Assembly: GCA_964475835.1 (NCBI GenBank)
Contig: CAYYYL010000047.1
Location: 1-20,071, forward strand
Length of the DNA: 20,071 nucleotides
Direction: 5' to 3'
DNA from: JABDCI01 sp964475835
GTDB taxonomy: Bacteria > Verrucomicrobiota > Verrucomicrobiia > JABWAM01
In this document: piece by piece, positions 7,075 through 14,544 of the stretch
Layout: the number at the start of each line of letters is the position of its first letter
Position numbering within the stretch: the first letter of the stretch is position 1
The notes under the pieces: generated by a model
The model's database searches: none
Told to the model about the DNA's origin: nothing
The model's input: the letters and a program-made list of their open reading frames with translations, nothing else
Position numbers and translations under genes: made by a program

Positions 7075-8655
7075 TCACTTCAGTTCTTCCCCATTCACGG
7101 GGTTGACGAATTTGAACTCCTCCTTGTGAAGGGTCGGGTCGGCCCGGAAGCTGAGTTTGCCGGAGAGGCGCTGCTCCATGCCGACGAGGAGTTCCTCGTC
7201 CTGCGAGCGAAGGCGTTCCAGCACCTCGGGATGAACCATGACCCGGATGGTGCATTCTCCGTTGCGAGCGTTTCGATTGCGCATGATTTTGGTGAGTGAG
7301 CGTTGGATCTCGACGCTCATCGTCACGGAGGATTTGACTACACCCCGGCCCTTGCAGTTTGGGCAGTCCTCATACACGGCATCGCGAATACTTTCCTCCT
7401 GGCGTTGGCGGGTCATTTCCGTGAGACCGACAGCGGAGATGGGAAGAATATGGGTCTTCGCCTTGTCTCGCCGGACGCAATCGCGAAGGCGGTTGGTCAC
7501 CTCCTGCCGATCCCTCGGACTTTTCATGTCGATAAAGTCAATGACGACAATGCCGCCGATATTGCGCAAGCGCAGCTGGCGGGCGACCTCCTCCGCGGCT
7601 TCCAGGTTTGTCTGAAGGATGGTGCGATCCAGATTGGCACCGCTTTTGTTTCGACCGGTGTTCACATCGATGGCGACAAGAGCCTCGGTCTCGTCAATGA
7701 CGATGTAACCGCCGCATTTGAGCCAGACCTGGCGTTTGAATGCATCCTCAATCTGACGATCCACGTTGAACCGTTCAAAAATGGGGTTGGGTTCATCGTA
7801 GAGGCTCACCTTGCTCTTCGCGCGTGTGGAGATCTGTCCCACGAGCGAGCGGATCCGGTCGCATTCCTCAGCGTTGTCGACGACGATGCGGTCCACCTCC
7901 TCGGTGAGGAAGTCACGCACGGTCCGATAGACCAGGCCGGGTTCCTGGTAGACGCAGGAGGGAACCGGTGCGGCTTTGATGCGTTCGGCGATTTTCTGCC
8001 ATTCATCGACCAGCAGGGCGAGATCGCGGACAAAGTAGCGGCGGCTTTGGCCTGCACCGACGGTGCGGATGATGACGCCCATTCCTTCGGGTACCGTCAT
8101 ATTGCGAAGGATGTCGCGAAGACGGGCGCGTTCCCTGTGGTCCTCGATTTTGCGGGAGATGCCGCTCTGGTCGCTGAACGGGTTTAACACGAGATATCGT
8201 CCGGGAAGGCTGATGTCGGTGGTGATGCGAGGGCCTTTTGTGCTGATGGGGCCCTTGGTCACCTGCACAATGACTTCGGTGCCGGGAGGATAGAGTTTCG
8301 GGATGTCGTTCATGGTCGGACGGGGATTGCCGTCACGATTGCCCCTGGGTTTGCTACCCTTGGTTTCCACGGCTTCGAACGTGGTGTCGGTGGATTCCGG
8401 GATGATGTCCCAGTAGTGGAGAAATGCATTTTTTTCGAAACCGATATCCACGAAGGCAGCTTTGAGGCCGGGTTCGAGATTCTTGATCCGGCCCTTGAAA
8501 ATGCTGCCGACAAGACGTTGTTCCGTGGTGCGTTCGATGTGAAATTCCTCGAGCCGGCCGTTTTCAAGAAGGGCCACGCGCTTTTCCAGCATTTCGGCGT
8601 TGATGACGATTTCCTTATTCGAGGGTTTGCGTTTTGAGAAAATGAATTTGAGCAT
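7075..8655 (-). CDS. rng: Ribonuclease G/E family endoribonuclease
   Basis: This is a 526-residue RNase G/E catalytic protein, which cleaves single-stranded RNA in rRNA and mRNA processing. An S1-like region begins at VGSIFKGRIKNLEPGLKAAF (about 49-68) and contains a low-complexity insertion (about 88-118) rich in Arg, Gly and Pro. RITTDISLPGRYLVLNP follows. The DNase I-like subdomain has catalytic AIDVNTG (D330) and VIDFIDM (D373/D376). The Zn-link CPNCKGRG (C431, C434) supports dimer formation. It lacks the long C-terminal scaffold of E. coli RNase E, so it is RNase G-sized. I chose the Met at 8655 (MLKFIFSKRK), 25 bp after the rodA stop; the frame extends to 8724, but that would overlap rodA. 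It is the last gene of the mre operon. E. coli also has rng close behind mreBCD. Confidence 0.95.
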   Translation of the reverse strand: MLKFIFSKRKPSNKEIVINAEMLEKRVALLENGRLEEFHIERTTEQRLVGSIFKGRIKNLEPGLKAAFVDIGFEKNAFLHYWDIIPESTDTTFEAVETKGSKPRGNRDGNPRPTMNDIPKLYPPGTEVIVQVTKGPISTKGPRITTDISLPGRYLVLNPFSDQSGISRKIEDHRERARLRDILRNMTVPEGMGVIIRTVGAGQSRRYFVRDLALLVDEWQKIAERIKAAPVPSCVYQEPGLVYRTVRDFLTEEVDRIVVDNAEECDRIRSLVGQISTRAKSKVSLYDEPNPIFERFNVDRQIEDAFKRQVWLKCGGYIVIDETEALVAIDVNTGRNKSGANLDRTILQTNLEAAEEVARQLRLRNIGGIVVIDFIDMKSPRDRQEVTNRLRDCVRRDKAKTHILPISAVGLTEMTRQRQEESIRDAVYEDCPNCKGRGVVKSSVTMSVEIQRSLTKIMRNRNARNGECTIRVMVHPEVLERLRSQDEELLVGMEQRLSGKLSFRADPTLHKEEFKFVNPVNGEELK

Positions 8656-8680
8656 AAAGTTGAGGGAATGAGGGGTCAGA

Positions 8681-9949
8681 TTAGTAGGGTTTTCGATGGA
8701 GCCAGACGCTGTGCAACAAACCAAGGGCCACCATGCAGACGAGGACGAAGGAACCTCCGTAACTCATCAATGGAAGGGGAACACCGACGATCGGCAGGAT
8801 TCCAAGTGTCATTCCAATGTTTACAAACACGTGGAAGAACAGGAGGAAGGTCACTCCTGATGCGAGGAGCATTCCGAGGTTGTCACGGGCTTTCATGGCA
8901 ATTTTCACACCTCCAAAAAGGAGGGTGGCGTACAAGGCGACGAGCACGAACCCGCCGACGAGACCGGTTTCTTCTGCAAACACGGCAAAAATAAAATCGT
9001 TCAGGGAAATCGTCCGGGGTAGATAGCCCCCACGGGTGACGTCCCCTTTGGCCCAGCCTTTTCCGCTGAATCCACCGCTTCCGATGGCGATGAGAGCCTG
9101 TTCCCGGTTCCAGCCTTCGCGAAGGCGGTCAAGCTCATCCGGAGCGAATACGCCGAGGATGCGGTTGAGTTGATATTCCTTCAGATGGAGAAAGGATTTG
9201 AATTTTGGGGGCCTGGCCGCCTTTGCATTTTTGGTGGTTATTGGTTGGGGCGGGGTTTCCTTCATTTCCACTTCGGAGGGAGTGGATGCCTTTTCGAAGT
9301 TTGCCTTTCGGAACTGGGTATATCGGTAGGTGTCGATTCCGACGACGGTGCCTCCGAGAACGAACAAGATCCCAAGGCCTGCAAAAAATTTCATGGGAGC
9401 CCCGGCGATGAACAGAAGCATCAGAAAGAGGGCGACGACAACGAGGGCGGTGCCGAGGTCGGGTTGCTTGTTGATGAGGACGGCGGGGACGAGTGCGATG
9501 AGGGAGGTCAGGGCGATACGACGCCAGTCGGAAAGTTGTCCCATGCAGCGGCTCAGGTAGTAGCAAAGGGCCAGGAGGATGGAGATTTTCGCAAACTCGG
9601 AGGGTTGGATGTTGTAGTGCCCGATTTCGATCCAACGTCTTGCTCCGAAGATTGGGCGTGAGCGAAAGACGAGGATGAGGAGGGAAAACACTCCGGTATA
9701 GATCAACCACGAATGCCTGCAGATCCAGTGATAGTCGATCATGGAGATCAGAAAGTAGAGTGCGAGGCCGATTCCGAACCAGAGCCATTGGCTTTTCACC
9801 TGGGGTGGAAGCAGATGGTCGTCGCGATAGGTCGCGCTGAAAATAAACAGGGAACTGAGCACCATCAGGAAGAGTACGGCAAAAAGCTGGCTCCAGCGGA
9901 AGTCGCCTCCCAGTTCCCTGAGGAAAATTTGAAATTTACGCTGTTTCAT
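8681..9949 (-). CDS. rodA: Rod-shape-determining protein RodA (SEDS peptidoglycan glycosyltransferase)
   Basis: This 422-residue polytopic membrane protein has about ten hydrophobic segments. SEDS signatures are present: RRWIEIGHYNIQPSEFAK (about 104-121), NKQPDLGTAL (160-169), NDFIFAVFAEETG with the expected catalytic Asp at about 318, and VPLPLMSYGGS. RodA polymerises lipid II into glycan strands and works with PBP2. A hydrophilic, charged Pro/Lys-rich stretch (about 215-255, including ETPPQPITTKNAKAARPPKF) enlarges the loop before the catalytic region compared with typical RodA of about 370 residues. Its ATG overlaps the mrdA stop by ATGA, which indicates translational coupling. Confidence 0.96.
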   Translation of the reverse strand: MKQRKFQIFLRELGGDFRWSQLFAVLFLMVLSSLFIFSATYRDDHLLPPQVKSQWLWFGIGLALYFLISMIDYHWICRHSWLIYTGVFSLLILVFRSRPIFGARRWIEIGHYNIQPSEFAKISILLALCYYLSRCMGQLSDWRRIALTSLIALVPAVLINKQPDLGTALVVVALFLMLLFIAGAPMKFFAGLGILFVLGGTVVGIDTYRYTQFRKANFEKASTPSEVEMKETPPQPITTKNAKAARPPKFKSFLHLKEYQLNRILGVFAPDELDRLREGWNREQALIAIGSGGFSGKGWAKGDVTRGGYLPRTISLNDFIFAVFAEETGLVGGFVLVALYATLLFGGVKIAMKARDNLGMLLASGVTFLLFFHVFVNIGMTLGILPIVGVPLPLMSYGGSFVLVCMVALGLLHSVWLHRKPY

Positions 9950-11988
9950 GGAATGGTAACTTTTTCAGCCGGGAATGAGGAAGGAGGGGGCTCATCCTCA
10001 TCCTCAGGTTGGTCGGCTACCGGAGGGGGGGGGACATTTGCATTGTCATCCATGAGTTCACCGCTCACATCTCCTTCAAAGCCCTCGATTTTTTCCGAAA
10101 TCGGGACCGCAACAACGGCAGGGGGAGGCTTTTGCTCCTTTCGATCCTGCTCCAGCTGAAAGATTTTTTTATAGATAGCTCCGATATACGGACCTGCAGT
10201 ATGGCCGCCGGATTCGTCCTTGGTAGCCTCGGCAACGAGCACGATGGCATAGCGCGGTTGAAGATAGGGGGCGAAGGTGATCATCCATGCACGAGTTTGT
10301 TTGGTGACCCTGTCGGTGGCGGGGTCATATCCGGTGAACTGGGCACTTCCTGTTTTTCCTGCGATCTTGATTTTCTCGATGCCTGCAGATTTTCCAGTTC
10401 CATTATCGACGACGTTGAGCATGGTTTTTCGGACCAAATCGATGTGTTCCGGCGAGGCGGGGATCAGGCCGTGTGTCTCGGGAGGAAAGTCTGCAAGAAT
10501 CTCGCCGTCGGAGGATTCGATGCGCGATACCAGGCGCGGTTTGTAAACGGTGCCTCCGTTGGCCATGGTGGCGGCGACGACGGCCATTTGAAGAGGGGTG
10601 ACCAGCAGGGCTCCCTGGCCGATGGACATGTTGACGCTGTCGCCAGGGGTCCATCGGTCACGCGGGTTTTTTTTGCGTTTCCATTCTTCATCAGGCAGGA
10701 GTCCCGAGTCCTCGTGATCCAGGGGAATCCCTGTTCTCTCCCCCAACCCAAACGAAGCCGACATGTCTCTCATCGCGGGGCCGCCAGTTTTCAGCCCCAT
10801 GGTGTAGAAATAGACGTCGCAGGACTGGGTCATGGCTTCCATGAGATCCATGTCGCCGTGGCCGCCGGTGTTCCAGCATCCGAAGGAAATATTTCCCAGG
10901 AAGAACCGGCCGAGGCATTCGACTCTGTCGTGAGGTGAAATCACCCCTTTCTCCAACCCGGCGAGGGCGGTGATCACCTTGTAGATGGAACCTGGGGCAT
11001 AACCGCCCTGAATGGCGCGATTGATGAGGGGGTGTTCCCGATTTCGAATGAGGGCGTTCCAATCTGAGCTTTTGATAGCGGGGATGAATTGATTGGGGTT
11101 GAATGAGGGGGCCGAGGCCATGGCAAGGATGTCACCGGTATTTGGATCCATGACGATGCAGGCTCCCCGGTGTCCGGTGAAGGTTTCCTCCACGATGCTT
11201 TGAATATCCTTGTCGAGGGTGAGGATGACATTGCTTCCAGCGGTGGGTTCGGAACTGCTGACTTCGGCCTCCTTCAATCCCGCCGCACTCAGTTTGATGA
11301 TGCGTTGCCCCGGAGTTCCCTGAAGCACCTTGTCCATGGAGGCTTCAATGCCCGATTTACCGACAACACTGGGTTGGGAGAAGGCGCGGCGTCCGAGGGA
11401 ATCAAAGTCCTCCTCCTGTTCCTTTGAGCTTTCCGGTTTGCCGACATAGCCCAGGATATGGCTTGCGAGTTGTCCAAAAGGATAAACTCGAACGGGTTCG
11501 ATTTGTAAATCAACCCCCTGCATCCACGGGCTGCGTTCCTCGAAGGCGGCCAGGGCGGTGGGGCTCAGGTCATTCCAGACGGTCAGTGGAAGCGGACCCC
11601 TTTGGTCGTAATGGCGGAGCACCGTGTTGTCGTTCACTTTGACCGGCATTTTCATCCGCTGCTTCAGGGTCTCCACGCTGGAATGAACGGCGCGAAGGAG
11701 CTTTTTGGTGCTCCTCCCTGCGCCAAATTCGTCGAGAAAAAGTGCGACGTTGTAGCTGGGGCGATTGTCCACCAGAACGCTTCCATTCCGATCAAGAATC
11801 AGGCCCCGCGGGGCCGGGATCTTTGCGGCGCGGGTGGAGCTTTGCGCTACTTTTTCGGACCATTCTTCAAGTTGATAGACCTCTCGATAGGCAAGGGCGG
11901 AGAGCAGAACGAGGAGGCCGATCACCATGAAGGCGCTCATGGTGTAGATCCGCCAAGTTGGCCGGGATTCCGTGGTGTTAAGAATCAT
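9946..11988 (-). CDS. mrdA: Penicillin-binding protein 2, elongation-specific DD-transpeptidase
   Basis: This 680-residue class B PBP cross-links peptidoglycan during elongation. An N-terminal membrane anchor (about 15-34) is followed by the pedestal/dimerisation domain with APRGLILDRNG (59-69), VYPFGQLASHILGYVG and GKSGIEASMDKVLQG. The transpeptidase domain holds SxxK as S334IYK337, S389CD391 (the SxD form usual in PBP2) and K545TGS. After the catalytic domain there is an acidic, Pro-rich tail (about 620-680, including PPPAVVAVP and EDEDEPPPSS), which is not typical of E. coli PBP2 and makes the protein longer. It overlaps mreD upstream and rodA downstream by ATGA each. Confidence 0.97.
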   Translation of the reverse strand: MILNTTESRPTWRIYTMSAFMVIGLLVLLSALAYREVYQLEEWSEKVAQSSTRAAKIPAPRGLILDRNGSVLVDNRPSYNVALFLDEFGAGRSTKKLLRAVHSSVETLKQRMKMPVKVNDNTVLRHYDQRGPLPLTVWNDLSPTALAAFEERSPWMQGVDLQIEPVRVYPFGQLASHILGYVGKPESSKEQEEDFDSLGRRAFSQPSVVGKSGIEASMDKVLQGTPGQRIIKLSAAGLKEAEVSSSEPTAGSNVILTLDKDIQSIVEETFTGHRGACIVMDPNTGDILAMASAPSFNPNQFIPAIKSSDWNALIRNREHPLINRAIQGGYAPGSIYKVITALAGLEKGVISPHDRVECLGRFFLGNISFGCWNTGGHGDMDLMEAMTQSCDVYFYTMGLKTGGPAMRDMSASFGLGERTGIPLDHEDSGLLPDEEWKRKKNPRDRWTPGDSVNMSIGQGALLVTPLQMAVVAATMANGGTVYKPRLVSRIESSDGEILADFPPETHGLIPASPEHIDLVRKTMLNVVDNGTGKSAGIEKIKIAGKTGSAQFTGYDPATDRVTKQTRAWMITFAPYLQPRYAIVLVAEATKDESGGHTAGPYIGAIYKKIFQLEQDRKEQKPPPAVVAVPISEKIEGFEGDVSGELMDDNANVPPPPVADQPEDEDEPPPSSFPAEKVTIP

Positions 11989-12503
11989 GAAAGGCCATCC
12001 TCGAGCCGACCGGGGTCCAGACCGATGGTCCGGGCCAGGGAGTCAAAGAAAATGAAGTAGAATACCGCAAGCACCCCGCTGACGAGGGCCAGGCGGACAA
12101 TCTTTGGGAATGCGTATTCCCAACCGATCATAAATTTTCCGCAAAGCACAAACTGGAGGGAAAGTGCGACAAATCCGAAAATAATCCCACTAAGGAACTG
12201 GGTGGTAAGCTGGTTTCTAAAAAACACGGGTCGAACGAGACAGAATGCCGTGATGGTGACCACATAGGGAAAGGTGCTTCCTCCGAAGTAGGCGGCGCTG
12301 AAGGAGTCGTACATCATTCCGGCGAGGAGGCCAAGGAGCAGGGCGGATGGAAGACCCACGGTGAAGGAGGCGTAAAGGAGAAGGGCGGGGAGAAGTTCAA
12401 GCCGAACGCCCCAGGGCTGCCAGCGATCGATGACCGTGCATTGAAGCATCAGGAGGAAGATGGTGCTCAGGATCAAAATGATCGGAATGAGGACGCGGTT
12501 CAT
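11985..12503 (-). CDS. mreD: Rod-shape-determining membrane protein MreD
   Basis: This small, very hydrophobic protein of 172 residues has about five transmembrane segments and starts MNRVLIPIILILSTIFLLM. SALLLGLLAGMMYDSFSAAYFG is typical of MreD, which links MreC to the elongasome in the inner membrane. Sequence conservation in this family is low. The call therefore rests on size, topology, that motif and position between mreC and mrdA. It overlaps both neighbours by ATGA. Confidence 0.9.
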   Translation of the reverse strand: MNRVLIPIILILSTIFLLMLQCTVIDRWQPWGVRLELLPALLLYASFTVGLPSALLLGLLAGMMYDSFSAAYFGGSTFPYVVTITAFCLVRPVFFRNQLTTQFLSGIIFGFVALSLQFVLCGKFMIGWEYAFPKIVRLALVSGVLAVFYFIFFDSLARTIGLDPGRLEDGLS

Positions 12504-13363
12504 TTGGATGCCTTGGGGGCCGGCTTGGCTTTTTCGGCAGGTTTGACCCCGATGCCTACGAATACTTCGTCGATGCGTGCCAGATCGACGGCGGGTGAGA
12601 TGCCGATTTCCTGATAAAGGGTGTTCTTTTCCTCACTGGCGTCCCCGGATTGAACGGAACGGACCACTCCGATCAAGAGGCCTTTTGGAAAGATGCCGCC
12701 GAGTCCCGAGGTGTATACCCGGTCGTTCGATTTGATGTGGGCGCTCCGGCTGAGGAATGTCATGCGGCACTGGGAATCGGTGCCGCCCGCGAGAATGTTC
12801 CCCTGAACGATGCCGTATTGTGCGCTGTCCTTCAGCCATGCGGAGACCTTACAGTTTTCGTCCACGATCAGGATGACCCGGGCGTTGGTCTTGGTGATGT
12901 CGATCGTCTTTCCGACGAGACCTTCCACGGTGAGGACGGGCATGTTGGCAGTGACTCCGTCATTTGATCCGCGGTCAATGAGAATGGTGTTGTACCAGTT
13001 GGAGGGATCCCGGCTGATGACCTTCGCAGTGATGAGTTTCAGTTCGCTCCGATCCTTGAAATCGAGCATGGAGCGGAACTCCCGGTTTTCACGTTCAAGT
13101 TCGGTGACCTGGGCGACGCGGGTTGAGAGCTCGCTCAACTCCTTCTTAAGATCGGTGTTTTCAATCTGGAGGCTTTTGTAACCTTTGAAGCGGTAGACGA
13201 GGAATCCGAAACTGTTTTGAACGCGGGTGGAGAATTCGAGGAAAGGCAGAAAGCCGTCGCTGAGACTGCTTTTCAGACGTTCCGAGACAGGAAGGCGCAG
13301 TGTGGTGAAGATCAACAACACCACAAGCAGCAGCATGACTGCAAAAAGTCCACGTATCCGCAC
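12500..13363 (-). CDS. mreC: Cell-shape-determining protein MreC
   Basis: This 287-residue protein has a single N-terminal transmembrane helix (about 5-24) and a periplasmic coiled coil (about 65-100, NTDLKKELSELSTRVAQVTE). The MreC beta domain follows, with SNWYNTILIDRGSNDGV, GLVGKTIDI, SAQYGIVQG and SGLGGIFPKGLLIGVV. It stimulates PBP2-RodA. A short Lys/Ala/Pro tail (about 274-287) ends the protein. The start codon is GTG at 13363, two bases after the mreB TAA; no alternative ATG gives a proper N-terminus. Confidence 0.95.
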   Translation of the reverse strand: MRIRGLFAVMLLLVVLLIFTTLRLPVSERLKSSLSDGFLPFLEFSTRVQNSFGFLVYRFKGYKSLQIENTDLKKELSELSTRVAQVTELERENREFRSMLDFKDRSELKLITAKVISRDPSNWYNTILIDRGSNDGVTANMPVLTVEGLVGKTIDITKTNARVILIVDENCKVSAWLKDSAQYGIVQGNILAGGTDSQCRMTFLSRSAHIKSNDRVYTSGLGGIFPKGLLIGVVRSVQSGDASEEKNTLYQEIGISPAVDLARIDEVFVGIGVKPAEKAKPAPKASK

Positions 13364-13365
13364 GC

Positions 13366-14409
13366 TTATCTACCGGACCTTCTCGTCTCGTTGTCTGCCA
13401 CTTTGCGCAAGAAATTCAATTCGTTGAGAACGATTCCCGTTCCCATCACCACTGCGCTGAGAGGATCGTCCGCGACGTGAACGGGAAGGCCCGTTTCCTC
13501 GGCAAGCAGCTTGTCGAGTCCCCGGAGCAAAGCTCCCCCGCCTGCCAGCACGATGCCCCGGTCCACCAGATCGGCGGAGAGTTCCGGAGGACAGCGTTCC
13601 AGCGTGTATCGGACGGTTTCAACGATGGTGTTCACGGGCTCCTGAATGGCCTCGCGAACCTCCTGTGAGGTGATGGTCAAAGTTTTAGGCAAACCAGCGA
13701 CAAGGTCGCGTCCTTTAACTTCCATGGTTGTTTCTTTTTCCAGCGGATATGCCGAACCGATTTTAATTTTTATTTCTTCGGCAGTCCGTTCGCCAATCAT
13801 CAAATTATAAACCCGCTTCATGTACTGAACCAGAGCCTCGTCCAGCTCGTCTCCCGCAACGCGAACGCTGCGGCTGAAGACAATGCCGGCGAGCGAAATG
13901 ATCGCCACTTCTGTGGTGCCGCCGCCCATATCGATAATCATGTTTCCAGCGGGTTCCTGGACGGGGAGGCCACAACCAATGGCCGAAGCCATGGGTTCTT
14001 CAATCAAGTAAACTTCTCGTGCTCCGGCATGGGTCGCGCTGTCTTTTACGGCGCGCTTTTCCACTTCCGTGATTCCGCTCGGAACAGCGACCACCACGCG
14101 GGGGCTCACCATGTTTCGACGGTTATGCACTTTTTGAATAAAATAGCGAAGCATGGCTTCGGTCACTTCGAAATCGGCGATGACGCCGTCCTTCAAGGGA
14201 CGGATCGCCACGATGTTGCCCGGGGTTCGACCGAGCATGCGCTTGGCCTCATTACCGACGGCAAGGGGGAGATTGGTGCCGGCTTGAACGGCGACGACGG
14301 AGGGCTCGCGAAGGACGACCCCTTTGTCGCGCACGTACACCAGGGTATTCGCCGTGCCCAGATCGATCCCGATGTCATTTGAAAACAGACCGAAAAACTT
14401 TCCAAACAT
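13366..14409 (-). CDS. mreB: Actin-like rod-shape protein MreB
   Basis: This 347-residue bacterial actin forms membrane-bound filaments that orient the elongasome. An amphipathic N-terminus (MFGKFFGLFSND) precedes phosphate-1 GIDLGTANT (14-22). RRNMVSPRVVVAVPSGITEVEKRAV, EEPMASAIGCGLPV, IDMGGGTTEVA and GIVLAGGGALLRGLD are all canonical MreB. AAGGAA lies about 11 bp upstream of the ATG. It is the first gene of the operon with mreC, mreD, mrdA, rodA and rng. Confidence 0.98.
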   Translation of the reverse strand: MFGKFFGLFSNDIGIDLGTANTLVYVRDKGVVLREPSVVAVQAGTNLPLAVGNEAKRMLGRTPGNIVAIRPLKDGVIADFEVTEAMLRYFIQKVHNRRNMVSPRVVVAVPSGITEVEKRAVKDSATHAGAREVYLIEEPMASAIGCGLPVQEPAGNMIIDMGGGTTEVAIISLAGIVFSRSVRVAGDELDEALVQYMKRVYNLMIGERTAEEIKIKIGSAYPLEKETTMEVKGRDLVAGLPKTLTITSQEVREAIQEPVNTIVETVRYTLERCPPELSADLVDRGIVLAGGGALLRGLDKLLAEETGLPVHVADDPLSAVVMGTGIVLNELNFLRKVADNETRRSGR

Positions 14410-14449
14410 GAGTGGGGTTCCTTAAAGAGGAGGGGAATTGGAGGGGGTT

Positions 14450-14471
14450 GAAAAACTTGGTGCCGAGGCAC
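14450..14471 (-). terminator. Weak hairpin plus T-run in the mreB leader
   Basis: On the minus strand GTGC-CTCG-GCAC (14471-14460) is followed, four bases later, by five T (14455-14451). The stem is only 4 bp, so it is at best a weak terminator of the upstream lipid operon or an attenuator ahead of mreB. Confidence 0.25.
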
Positions 14472-14500
14472 TTAGGAAGGCGAACGCCGTCTGGTGGCAA

Positions 14501-14529
14501 GCTATAACTTGTCGCCGTCATCAACGCAA
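14501..14529 (-). promoter_or_regulatory. Candidate mreB operon promoter
   Basis: On the minus strand TTGCGT (14529-14524) and TATAGC (14506-14501) are separated by exactly 17 bp, a passable sigma-70-type arrangement. It lies between the stop of the reductase-acyltransferase gene and mreB, where a separate promoter would be expected. Confidence 0.35.
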
Positions 14530-14544
14530 GTGAATTTCAGCGAA

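Noticed and set aside
7303..8187. A 294-codon plus-strand frame antisense to rng
   Set aside because: The minus strand encodes a complete RNase G/E with catalytic motifs, and the antisense product looks random.
10009..10938. A 309-codon plus-strand frame antisense to mrdA
   Set aside because: It lies wholly inside PBP2 on the other strand; the translation has no recognisable domain.
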